DNA from: Oribacterium sp.
GTDB taxonomy: Bacteria > Bacillota_A > Clostridia > Lachnospirales > Lachnospiraceae
Assembly: GCA_004554245.1 (NCBI GenBank)
Contig: SFND01000002.1
Location: 1-64,000 of the forward strand
Direction: 5' to 3'
DNA length: 64,000 bases
Of the stretch, positions 6,061-13,866 are shown piece by piece; the stretch's first letter is position 1; each line of letters opens with the position of its first letter. Under the pieces are notes generated by a model. The model was not told the origin of the DNA and ran no database searches. It was given only the letters and a program-made list of their open reading frames with translations. A program made the position numbers and the translations under genes.

Positions 6061-8610
6061 ATGAAAAAAATCGTAAGTGGTGCGATGGCGCTTTGCCTCG
6101 TCGCATCGATGACGGCATGCTCAACCGGAAAGCCTGCAGAGACGACAGCGGCTGCTACGGAAGCTGCGAAGCAGTATGTGGCAGGCACCTACTCGGCATC
6201 CGAGGAGGGCTTCGCCGGTAAGGTGACGGTCACCATCACGACCAGTGAGTCGGAGATCACAGATGTAAAGGTCGAGGGACCGAATGAGACCCCGGACAAG
6301 GGTGGCGCTGCGATGGAAAAGCTGCAGGGCGAGCTTCTGAAGGCGCAGTCCGCAGAGGTGGACGCGGTCAGTGGTTCGACCGTGACCAGTGACGCCGTAA
6401 AGAAGGCGATGGCCGCTGCCATTGAAAAGGCGAAGAGTGGTGATGCGTCCACCGGCTCCGATGAAGCGCTTGCATTCACCGCAGGTACCTATACAGGAAC
6501 CGGTGTGGGCTATAACGGCCCGACGACCGTGGAGGTTACCTTTGATGACAGTAAGATCACGGATATCAAGATCGTGGATACGAAGGAGACCGCTCATGTA
6601 GGTGATACCGCGTTCGAGGTACTCATCCCGCAGATGATCGAGGCAAACGGTACCGGCGTCGATGCCGTGTCCGGTGCGACCTTCTCCTCGAAGGCACTGA
6701 AGACCGCAGTCAATGATGCTGCAGAGCAGGCTGGTGCGACCAACCTCGATGCGTTTAAGGCAAACACCCTCGAGGTAAAGGCGCAGGATCCGATCGAGGA
6801 TACCTGGGATGTGGTTGTTGTCGGTGGCGGCGGAGCCGGTATGGCGGCAGCTGCACAGGCCGCACAGAACGGCGAGAGCGTACTCGTGATCGAGAAGAAC
6901 GTCGAGGTCGGTGGTAATACCCTCGTATCCGGCGGTCAGTACCAGTCTGTGATGCCGTATCTCGTATGGGATCCAGAGAATCCGGATGCGACGACCGGTA
7001 TCGGCTTCGATGGAAATGAGTACAACAAGGTGAAGTCCGTACAGGGCTGTATCGATGAGCTGAAGACCATCTACAACTGGTCCGAGGAGCCATTCGATGA
7101 GGATTACTACGATACACACGAGTATGTAGCCGGTGATATCGAGGAGCTTTCGAAGCACGGTGTCGTTGCTGAGTATCTCCCGACTCTCCAGGCGCTCAAG
7201 AAGGAAATCAAGGCATACCTCGACTGGGCACAGCCGAAGCTCGACGCCGGCACACCGGAGTCCGATCTCACCCTGTTCTCAACGGTAAACCTTCACATCT
7301 TCCAGAGCTACTATGGCGGTCTTCGTCAGAGCGCGGATAAGTCCAGCTGGATCTGGGGCGATGTCGATCTCGTTTCCCAGTTCATCAAGGATGGTCAGGA
7401 TCTGAAGCCATGGCTCGAGTCGATGGGTTCGACCTTCGTCGAAGATACACAGCCGACCCTGATCGGTGCCCTCTGGTACAGAGAGAACCAGTTTATCGGT
7501 GCCAATGTTGATACCGATGGTGATGGACAGACCGAGGAGTATGATGGCAGATGGGGCACCTACTTCGTAGCTCCGATGACCTCCTTCCTGAACGCAAACG
7601 AGCACAACCAGATCATGACACGTACCACCGCCGAGGAGCTGATCCAGGAGGATGGCCGTGTAACGGGTGTGAAGGCGACGATGTATGATGGTACACCGGT
7701 CACTGCACATGCGAAGAAGGGTGTCGTTCTCGCAACCGGTGGTTATGCAGCGAACATCGCAAAGGTCGTAGAGACCAACGAGTACTGGGATCCGGAGTAT
7801 CTCAATGATAAGACCGAGACCACAAACCGCAGCTCGCTGCAGGGCGACGGTATCACGATGGCCGAGGCTGTCGGCGCCGCAACGACCGGTATGGGCTATA
7901 CACAGCTGATGCCGATCTCCTGGGTAGACAACGGTGACCTCGCATTCGGCGGCGGTGACTATGCTGTTTATATCAACCCGACGACGGGCAAGCGTTTCGT
8001 AGATGAGACCTCTGAGCGTGATGTTCTGTCTCTCGGCGAGTTCAGAAACGGTATCGAGTGGAACGGCCATAAGGGCGTCTTCATCGAGATCGCCAATGCA
8101 GCGACCCCGATTCCTGGACCATATCCGTACAAGGATGAGGATGTCGAGGGTCGTCAGTATGTCAGAACCATCGGCGAGATCGCAGATGTGCTGAAGGCAG
8201 AGGGCTTCGACACGGATGTCGAGACCATCAAGGCGACCATCGAGGATTACGATCAGGCGATCATCAACGGCACACAGCCACAGGATGTCAGCAAGAAGCA
8301 GTTCTCTGCACTGATCGGCGACTGCGAGAAGAACGAGGACGGCTCCTACAAGGCCGACACCTATAACCTCGACGATGCAAAGCTTCGTATCCGCTTCCTC
8401 GCTCCGTCGACCCACCATACGATGGGCGGTATCCACGTAGACGTGAAGCGTCACGTACTCGATGCAGACGAGAAGCCGATCGCGGGTCTCTATGCAGCCG
8501 GTGAGGTGACTGGTGGTATCCACGGTGGTAACCGTCTCGGCGGTAACGCGATCACGGAGATCTTCGTTTCCGGTCGTACCGCAGCAAACGCTATCAGCGA
8601 GGATAACTAA
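6061..8610 (+). CDS. Extracytoplasmic flavinylated FAD-dependent reductase lipoprotein (fumarate/urocanate reductase-like)
   Basis: An 849-residue lipoprotein. A lipobox ends in VASMTAC with C20 as the lipid anchor. Two FMN_bind domains follow (about 40-120 and 140-215), each with a flavinylation motif: DAVSGSTVT (101-109) and DAVSGATFS (201-209). Thr/Ser in this motif normally receives covalent FMN from ApbE. From about residue 248 there is a FAD_binding_2 domain with GGGGAG (255-260) and the C-terminal GGIHGGNRLGGNAITEIFVSGRTA. Known relatives reduce fumarate, urocanate, cinnamates or similar acceptors outside the membrane as terminal respiratory reductases. The exact acceptor cannot be read from the sequence. 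ATG 6061 is chosen because AAGGAGGG lies before it; an upstream in-frame GTG would place that ribosome site inside the coding region. Confidence 0.9.
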   Translation: MKKIVSGAMALCLVASMTACSTGKPAETTAAATEAAKQYVAGTYSASEEGFAGKVTVTITTSESEITDVKVEGPNETPDKGGAAMEKLQGELLKAQSAEVDAVSGSTVTSDAVKKAMAAAIEKAKSGDASTGSDEALAFTAGTYTGTGVGYNGPTTVEVTFDDSKITDIKIVDTKETAHVGDTAFEVLIPQMIEANGTGVDAVSGATFSSKALKTAVNDAAEQAGATNLDAFKANTLEVKAQDPIEDTWDVVVVGGGGAGMAAAAQAAQNGESVLVIEKNVEVGGNTLVSGGQYQSVMPYLVWDPENPDATTGIGFDGNEYNKVKSVQGCIDELKTIYNWSEEPFDEDYYDTHEYVAGDIEELSKHGVVAEYLPTLQALKKEIKAYLDWAQPKLDAGTPESDLTLFSTVNLHIFQSYYGGLRQSADKSSWIWGDVDLVSQFIKDGQDLKPWLESMGSTFVEDTQPTLIGALWYRENQFIGANVDTDGDGQTEEYDGRWGTYFVAPMTSFLNANEHNQIMTRTTAEELIQEDGRVTGVKATMYDGTPVTAHAKKGVVLATGGYAANIAKVVETNEYWDPEYLNDKTETTNRSSLQGDGITMAEAVGAATTGMGYTQLMPISWVDNGDLAFGGGDYAVYINPTTGKRFVDETSERDVLSLGEFRNGIEWNGHKGVFIEIANAATPIPGPYPYKDEDVEGRQYVRTIGEIADVLKAEGFDTDVETIKATIEDYDQAIINGTQPQDVSKKQFSALIGDCEKNEDGSYKADTYNLDDAKLRIRFLAPSTHHTMGGIHVDVKRHVLDADEKPIAGLYAAGEVTGGIHGGNRLGGNAITEIFVSGRTAANAISEDN

Positions 8611-8745
8611 TCTGCTGAATGCAGGAAACGATTCTGCGGATCGTCCACGGGGATGGATGGCAGAATGAACAGAAACAGAATATGAAACGATTCAGCCGGC
8701 AGTCCTCCGGGCAGCTGGCTGAACAGCTACAAAATACCATGCATG

Positions 8746-8774
8746 GGCCGCTCCGAAAGGGGCGGCCTTCTTGA
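8746..8774 (+). terminator. Intrinsic terminator after the reductase gene
   Basis: GGCCGCTCC and GGGGCGGCC pair (one G-T) around a GAAA tetraloop, followed by a T-rich stretch. The rest of the 270-bp gap holds the inverted repeat at 8821-8863. Confidence 0.8.
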
Positions 8775-8820
8775 TTATTCTGCGCATCCATACTATGATG
8801 AAGGCTACATTTGTTTTTCG

Positions 8821-8863
8821 GTAACAGTTCACGCCCCTCCGGGCCTCCTGCTTGAACGGTTAC
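8821..8863 (+). repeat. Intergenic inverted repeat with GTAACAGTTCA-type arms
   Basis: The arms GTAACAGTTCA (8821-8831) and TGAACGGTTAC (8853-8863) pair at 10 of 11 positions around a GC-rich interior containing GCCC and GGGC. A similar arm pair occurs at 50479-50513, which suggests a small dispersed palindrome family. Confidence 0.65.
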
Positions 8864-8881
8864 ATTATTTGAGGTGAGTAG

Positions 8882-9529
8882 ATGAAATGTCCGAAATGTG
8901 GTGCTGAGATATCAGATTATGCAAGTCACTGTCCAGCGTGTGGCACGCCGATCGTGAAGATCCGACCGAAGCGTGTCTGTACGAACTGCGGCGCAGAGGT
9001 GCCGGATGATGCGACGGTATGTCCTGGCTGTGGCCGGCCCGTGAAGCGTCGTGAACACCAGCAGCCGCACGGGGCCAATGCAGGTGGCGCTGCGGCGATG
9101 CATGGCAGCGGCTTTATGGCGCGCATCCGTCAGAGCTGGGCGCGTGATAAATACGCATGGCTGCAGGCGGTGCTCCCGATCGTACTCGCCTTTCTGTATC
9201 ATATCAATCTGCTGCAGGATAAGATGTCGTTTAATCTGATGAACACGGCGCTGATCTTCGAGGGCCTGAGTTTCTTCTTCGGCTATCTCGATGTGAAGGA
9301 GATCAGCCAGCGCCCGGAGATGTATGGCGGTGTCGCGTTCAGCAGCCGCTACATGTACCTGAGCTATTTCCTGCCGGTCATGAGCTTTTTCGAGCGACGG
9401 CAGCTCCCGGGTATGAAGCGAAACGCGCTCTACCCAATCGTCCACGCCGTGCTCCTCGCGATTTTCGCCATCCTGATGCTCTTTACCTCGGATGAGGTGA
9501 TGCTCCTCGAGGTCGGCGGCGCACTGTGA
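8882..9529 (+). CDS. Double zinc-ribbon membrane protein of unknown function
   Basis: A 215-residue protein. Two zinc ribbons are obvious at the N-terminus: CPKCG with CPACG (residues 3-21) and CTNCG with CPGCG (about 33-52). A Gly/His/Ala linker follows, then hydrophobic stretches at about 95-115, 125-140, 160-175 and 190-205 that look like three or four membrane segments. Such zinc-ribbon membrane proteins are common in Firmicutes and often sense or scaffold, but no enzymatic motif is visible here. GAGGTGAG precedes ATG 8882. It is separated by 33 bp from the next gene, so the two could be co-transcribed. Confidence 0.75.
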   Translation: MKCPKCGAEISDYASHCPACGTPIVKIRPKRVCTNCGAEVPDDATVCPGCGRPVKRREHQQPHGANAGGAAAMHGSGFMARIRQSWARDKYAWLQAVLPIVLAFLYHINLLQDKMSFNLMNTALIFEGLSFFFGYLDVKEISQRPEMYGGVAFSSRYMYLSYFLPVMSFFERRQLPGMKRNALYPIVHAVLLAIFAILMLFTSDEVMLLEVGGAL

Positions 9530-9562
9530 GACAAATGACGATTACACGAAACAGGAGGAAGC

Positions 9563-10780
9563 GTGAGCGAGAACAGAAAGCCGATCATCGAACCTGAATT
9601 TTATAAGGATTTCCACTGTATCGGTGGGCAATGCTCTTTCACCTGCTGCAAGGAGTGGAAGATTGCGGTTGACCCGGAGACGAAGAAGCGCTGGCGGAAG
9701 CTGAGCGTGCCGGAGACGGTGCTGGAAAGCGGTCGTGTGCCGAAGCATGCATGCCGATCAAGCTTAGATAAGGCGCAGTTAAGCCAGTTCGTGATGAAGA
9801 AGGATGGCAGTGAGATCATCGAGCTTCTCCCGAATATGCGCTGTCCGTTCCTGGAGGATACGGAGCTCTGTCGTCTGGTGCTCGACTATGGAGAGGAGTG
9901 CCTCTCCGAAACCTGTCATGTATTTCCGAGGGAAACGCATGAATTCGCAGATCGGACGGAGTGCACACTCGTCAGCTGCTGTCCGGAAATCGTCGATCGT
10001 CTGTATGCATTAAAGGAACTGCACTTCACGAAGCTCCCATATCAGGACCGGGCGTTTCTGCTGGAAGGAAAAGATAAACTGTTTCAAATCCGGAACATCA
10101 TGATGTACTGGCTACAGGATGCGTCGGTTTCGAACGAAGTGAATCTAAAACGTTGTTTGTTCATGCTCCTCGATCTTCTTGAGAAAGAGCAGAAGATGAG
10201 GGCGATCGATCCTGGGGAGTGCCTGAAAGAGGCCGATGTAGAGAAGCTGACGGAGATGATTCTCGCGATGCCAAAGGATGCACAGGCGTCGATCGAGGAG
10301 CAGAATGCGCTGTTCCTGGATATCACGGAGAACTACCGGAAGGAAGGGCGCTATCAGGGACTGCTGAATCCACTCTATGCGATGGCAGAGCAGCTGAGTC
10401 ATGAATTTCAGGAAGCGGAGCCTGCGCGGATGGATGAGATCTGCGCATTGCATGCGGAGGTCGTGGTTTCCTATACGTCACTTCTCCGGAATTACCTCGT
10501 GGCGGAAGCATTCGCCACTCTGCTGATCCCGGGATGCACGCTGCGGGACATGGTGCTGCAGCTCGAGTGGATGATCATGGAGTATGTGCTGATCGTGCAC
10601 GCGATGGTGTTGCAGCGCCTGAGCGAAGACGCACCGCTCGCCTATCCGAAGGCGCGGGAGCTACTTATCCTGATTGCGCGGATGACCGGCTATGACGGCG
10701 ATGAGATCGAGGAGTATCTCTGCGACAGCTTCGAGAATCCGGTCTGGCCGTGGGGCTATGCGGACTACCTGCTTGCATAG
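9563..10780 (+). CDS. FliB-like flagellin lysine-N-methylase family protein
   Basis: A 405-residue protein starting at GTG 9563 after AGGAGG. The N-terminus, FYKDFHCIGGQCSFTCCKEWKI, and later cysteines in MRCPF, CLSETCHVFPRE and SCCPE resemble the Cys-rich YkgJ/FliB family. FliB in enterobacteria methylates flagellin lysines and binds an Fe-S cluster. Many clostridial relatives occur without flagellar genes nearby, as here, and their substrate is unknown. The C-terminal two thirds are helical. The functional name is inference from the family; the Cys pattern is what can be seen. Confidence 0.65.
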   Translation: MSENRKPIIEPEFYKDFHCIGGQCSFTCCKEWKIAVDPETKKRWRKLSVPETVLESGRVPKHACRSSLDKAQLSQFVMKKDGSEIIELLPNMRCPFLEDTELCRLVLDYGEECLSETCHVFPRETHEFADRTECTLVSCCPEIVDRLYALKELHFTKLPYQDRAFLLEGKDKLFQIRNIMMYWLQDASVSNEVNLKRCLFMLLDLLEKEQKMRAIDPGECLKEADVEKLTEMILAMPKDAQASIEEQNALFLDITENYRKEGRYQGLLNPLYAMAEQLSHEFQEAEPARMDEICALHAEVVVSYTSLLRNYLVAEAFATLLIPGCTLRDMVLQLEWMIMEYVLIVHAMVLQRLSEDAPLAYPKARELLILIARMTGYDGDEIEEYLCDSFENPVWPWGYADYLLA

Positions 10781-10822
10781 CATATGATTTGAATGCGACT
10801 GTACGTGAATAAGCGCATACCG

Positions 10823-10860
10823 TTGACATCTTAGATCAGGATCGATTCTCGAGAATCGAT
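10823..10860 (+). promoter_or_regulatory. TTGACA box and a 20-bp perfect palindrome upstream of the aspartate dehydrogenase-like gene
   Basis: TTGACA at 10823-10828 is followed at 10841-10860 by the perfect palindrome ATCGATTCTCGAGAATCGAT. The -10 expected 17 bp after TTGACA would fall inside the palindrome but is poor. A-rich TAAAAT sequence lies further down. An operator is the simplest reading; the promoter itself is uncertain. Confidence 0.45.
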
Positions 10861-10904
10861 GGATAAACAATAAAATAAAAATACAAAACAAAGGAGTTTT
10901 GACT

Positions 10905-11699
10905 ATGAAGAAGATTGCGATTATCGGTTGTGGTTTCCTCGGAAACATCATCGCAGACGCGATGAAGAAGGGGCTGCTCACGGACTATACGCTGGCAGGT
11001 GCGATGAGCCGTCAGAAGGCTTCGGCCGAGAAGCTCTGCGCGGGTCTCGGTGGTGAGGCGGTGGAGAGCCTCGACGAGCTGCTGGCGCTGAATCCGGATA
11101 TGGTGATCGAGACCGCGTCGGTGGCGATGGTTCGTGAGGCCTGCATCCCGACCCTCGAGCACGGGGCAGACTTCATCCCGCTTTCCATCGGTGCATTTGC
11201 GGATGCTGCGTTCTATCAGAAGGCACAGGAGGCTGCACGTGTACATGGCGTACACATCTACATCCCGCACGGTGCGGTCGGCGGCTTCGATGTGCTCCAG
11301 ACCATCGCGCTGATGGCCGAGGCCGGTGATATGGAGATCAAGGCCGGCATCGAGACCCGCAAGGGACCGAAGTCCCTCCAGAACACCCCGGTGTATAAGG
11401 AGGAGATGGCCGGCACCGAGGAGGTCGAGGCGTTCTACGGCACCTGTCAGGATGCGATCGCGCTGCTTCCGACGAAGGTCAATGTCGCCGTCGCGCAGTC
11501 CCTCGCGACCATCGGACCGGAGAAGGCGACCGCTCGGATCACCTCCGTTCCGGCGTTCGTCGGCGATGACCACAAGATCACCGTGGAGACCGAGGGCCTG
11601 AAGGCCACCGTGGATATCTATTCCAGCACCTCCGCCATCGCCGGCTGGTCCATCGTGGCGCTGCTGCGCAACCTCAGCAGTCCGGTTTCGTTTTTCTGA
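10905..11699 (+). CDS. L-aspartate dehydrogenase-family NAD(P)-dependent oxidoreductase
   Basis: A 264-residue cytoplasmic enzyme. The Rossmann motif IAIIGCGFLGNIIADA is at the N-terminus. The aspartate-dehydrogenase C-terminal fold shows IPHGAVGGFDVLQ, the TRKGPKSL loop, KVNVAVAQSLATIGPE and the conserved DDHKI histidine. Family members interconvert L-aspartate and iminoaspartate/oxaloacetate, in some bacteria feeding NAD synthesis. No nadA/nadC is nearby, so that role is not supported here. A TTG at 10899 is in frame, but ATG 10905 is well spaced from AAGGAG (10891-10896). The neighbouring 2-hydroxyacid dehydrogenase-like gene may act with it. Confidence 0.8.
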   Translation: MKKIAIIGCGFLGNIIADAMKKGLLTDYTLAGAMSRQKASAEKLCAGLGGEAVESLDELLALNPDMVIETASVAMVREACIPTLEHGADFIPLSIGAFADAAFYQKAQEAARVHGVHIYIPHGAVGGFDVLQTIALMAEAGDMEIKAGIETRKGPKSLQNTPVYKEEMAGTEEVEAFYGTCQDAIALLPTKVNVAVAQSLATIGPEKATARITSVPAFVGDDHKITVETEGLKATVDIYSSTSAIAGWSIVALLRNLSSPVSFF

Positions 11700-11819
11700 T
11701 CGCGGAGGTCCAGCGTGCGCGCCCGGAACATTGTCCTGCAGGACATGTACCGGGGACGTCGGATGATGCGGTATCGTGATTTGATCGAAGGCCATCGCGC
11801 TTTCATTAGGGAGTAAGCT

Positions 11820-12722
11820 ATGAAGAAATTTAGAAAACTTGTATCGATCGATAAGGTGGCGCTGACGGAGACGGGCATCCGGGAGCTGCAGAACTACGCT
11901 GAAAGCATCGAACTCGCCCAGGATATTCCGGAGAATGATGAGGAGATCGTCGCGCGGATCGGGGGTGCAGATGCGGTGCTTCTGTCTGCGAATTCACGGC
12001 TCGAAGCCGATGTCATGACGCAGGCACCGAACCTTCGCTATGTCGGTATGTGCTGCAGTCTCTACAGTGAGGAGAGTGCCAATGTTGACATCCCATATGC
12101 ACGTGCCCATGGCATCGAGGTGAAGGGCATCCGTGACTACGGTGATCACGGCGTCGTAGAGTATGTGATCTACCAGCTCGTAAAGCTCCTTCACGGCTAT
12201 GAAGGCAGAATGTGGAAGTCTGCACCGATGGAAATTACAGGCTTGAAGGTGGGCTTCGTCGGTCTCGGAACCTCCGGTGGTATGACCGCAGATGCCCTTC
12301 AGTTCCTGGGTGCGGACATCTCGTATTTCGCACGTGCAGAGAAGCCGGAGCGGACGGCACAGGGCTTCCACTTTAAGGATCTGAAGACCCTGCTTTCCGA
12401 GTCCGATGTCATCATCACCGCACTCAATAAGAACGTTATCCTGCTTCATGAGGAAGAGTTCGAAGCACTCGGTAAGGGAAAGATCATGTTCAACACTTCG
12501 ATCGGACCGGCGGCCGATATGGAGCCGCTCCGGAAGTGGATCGAGGATCCGGAGAACATCTTCTGCTGTGACACGAAGGGCGCGATCGGCGAGATCGCGG
12601 ATGAGGTCATGGCGTACCCGAACGTGTACTGTATGAACGCCAGCGCTGGGATGACCTGCCAGGCCTATGAGCTCCTGAGCCGGAAGGTGCTGGATAACAT
12701 CCGGAGCGTGCTGGAGGTGTGA
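11820..12722 (+). CDS. D-isomer 2-hydroxyacid dehydrogenase-like protein lacking the usual catalytic Arg and His
   Basis: A 300-residue protein with the two-domain fold of the D-2-hydroxyacid dehydrogenases. GIRDYGDHGVVEYVI lines the first helix. The NAD site reads VGFVGLGTSGGMTADALQFLG, and there is an HEEEFEAL segment. Where the family normally has NxxRG it reads MFNTSIGPAAD (Ile for the catalytic Arg). Where TPHxAG is expected it reads YCMNASAGMT (no His). The usual proton-transfer chemistry is therefore doubtful. It may be a divergent enzyme or a binding protein. It sits 120 bp after the aspartate dehydrogenase-like gene with its own AGGGAG site. Confidence 0.75.
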   Translation: MKKFRKLVSIDKVALTETGIRELQNYAESIELAQDIPENDEEIVARIGGADAVLLSANSRLEADVMTQAPNLRYVGMCCSLYSEESANVDIPYARAHGIEVKGIRDYGDHGVVEYVIYQLVKLLHGYEGRMWKSAPMEITGLKVGFVGLGTSGGMTADALQFLGADISYFARAEKPERTAQGFHFKDLKTLLSESDVIITALNKNVILLHEEEFEALGKGKIMFNTSIGPAADMEPLRKWIEDPENIFCCDTKGAIGEIADEVMAYPNVYCMNASAGMTCQAYELLSRKVLDNIRSVLEV

Positions 12723-12745
12723 CGCATTCGCTGACGGGAGGCCAA

Positions 12746-12812
12746 GGGGTCTGACCCCCGCGGGCATTTTGTCATCACCTTAAGAATTTCGGAAGGGGGT
12801 CAGACCCCATTA
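12746..12812 (+). repeat. REP/BIME-like element copy 1 (interior variant)
   Basis: Palindromes GGGGTCTGACCCC (12746-12758) and GGGGTCAGACCCC (12796-12808) start 50 bp apart. The interior contains CTTAAGAATTTCG, which in other copies lies at the outer end, so this copy looks rearranged. Confidence 0.85.
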
Positions 12813-12831
12813 ATTTTCGGCTTTTTCTCTG

Positions 12832-13737
12832 TCAGGCTTCGTGAATCGCGCGATTCAGAGTGTTCAGAACCTTTTTTTTATCGGCGGACCAGAGCGGTGC
12901 GAGGAGCAGTCGCTTTGGTCCGTCGCCGGTTATGCGGTGAATCACGGTGTCGGGTGGCAGGAGCCGGAGGCACTGGACGACGAGGGCGCAGTATTCGTCG
13001 AGGGTCAGAGTTCGGAAGGGCTCCGCTTCATACATGCGGCCGAGCTCTGTGCCGCGGAGGACGTGAAGGAGCTGAAGCTTGATGCCGTCGAGATGCGGAT
13101 TCAGTGCGCTGAGATAACGGATGGTCGCGAGCATGTCGTCGTCGGTTTCCCATGGGAAGCCGAGGATGACATGGACGATGACGGTGAAGCCAGCGGCCTT
13201 CAGGCGGTGATAGGCATCGTCAAATACCGGGAGCGGATAGCCGCGGTGGATGCGTTCCGCCGTCGCTTCATGGATCGACTGGAGTCCGAGCTCGATCCAG
13301 ATGTCCTTTCCGGATTCGTCGCGAAGTCGCTGCAGCATCGCGAGCATCTCGTCCGGGAGACAGTCGGGACGGGTGCCGAGGGAGAGGGCGACGATTTCCG
13401 GTTGTGCGAGGGCTTCCCGATAGAGCGCTTCGAGGCGCTCGACCGGTCCGTAGGTGTTCGTATAGGACTGGAAGTACGCGATGTACTTCTTCTCCTCCGC
13501 CGCGCGGCTCTTCGGGAGCTTCGCCTCGACACGTGCCTTCGCGAGTCGGAGCTGCTCCTTCAGCGGAAGCAGCGGTGCCGCGAAATCGCCGGACCCACCC
13601 TCCGAGCAGAATATACAGCCGCCATAGGAGAGCGTGCCATCCCGATTCGGGCAGGAGCAGCCGGATTGAAGCGAAAGCTTATAGACCTTTGTGCCATATT
13701 TTCCTTTTAGATATTCGGATAAAGTGATGATTTTCAT
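12832..13737 (-). CDS. YhcC-type (TIGR01212) radical SAM protein
   Basis: A 301-residue radical SAM enzyme of the YhcC family, whose biological reaction is not established. The N-terminus KLSLQSGCSCPNRDGTLSYGGCIFCSEGGSGDF contains the family's variant cluster-binding cysteines. AYFQSYTNTYGP, LGTRPDCLPDE, WIELGLQSIHEATAERIHRGY and HVILGFPWETDDDM are family hallmarks. The start at 13737 gives MKIITLSEYLKGKYGTKVYK, the normal N-terminus; the long upstream open frame is chance. No ribosome site is seen before this ATG, but an extended -10 lies 6 bases upstream. It is convergent with the preceding gene across REP copy 1. Confidence 0.88.
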   Translation of the reverse strand: MKIITLSEYLKGKYGTKVYKLSLQSGCSCPNRDGTLSYGGCIFCSEGGSGDFAAPLLPLKEQLRLAKARVEAKLPKSRAAEEKKYIAYFQSYTNTYGPVERLEALYREALAQPEIVALSLGTRPDCLPDEMLAMLQRLRDESGKDIWIELGLQSIHEATAERIHRGYPLPVFDDAYHRLKAAGFTVIVHVILGFPWETDDDMLATIRYLSALNPHLDGIKLQLLHVLRGTELGRMYEAEPFRTLTLDEYCALVVQCLRLLPPDTVIHRITGDGPKRLLLAPLWSADKKKVLNTLNRAIHEA

Positions 13738-13743
13738 AGGCGT

Positions 13744-13749
13744 AGTATA
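13744..13749 (-). promoter_or_regulatory. Extended -10 box 6 bases upstream of the YhcC start, possible leaderless mRNA
   Basis: Read on the - strand, TGCTATACT is followed by ACGCCT and the ATG. No Shine-Dalgarno sequence fits in between. Transcription would begin at or very near the start codon. Confidence 0.4.
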
Positions 13750-13777
13750 GCACAGCATCGCCAACCGTGGCAGACGG

Positions 13778-13806
13778 AAACCCCGAGGGTAAAACCTCGG
13801 GGTTTT
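13778..13806. terminator. Symmetric terminator-like hairpin between divergent genes
   Basis: AAACCCCGAGG and CCTCGGGGTTT pair perfectly around GTAAAA, with A and T runs on both outer sides, so it could stop transcription in both directions. It lies between the divergent YhcC and MBL genes and upstream of both apparent promoters, an odd place for a terminator. Confidence 0.75.
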
Positions 13807-13866
13807 CTCATGTGAAAAAACGTTGTAATATATATGCTGAAAATCCAAATGATGAGGAGAATGAAT

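Noticed and set aside
12746..12812. REP palindromes as rho-independent terminators
   Set aside because: The GGGGTCTGACCCC stems have almost no loop and no following T-run in most copies; the paired arrangement and fixed spacing point to a repeat family instead.
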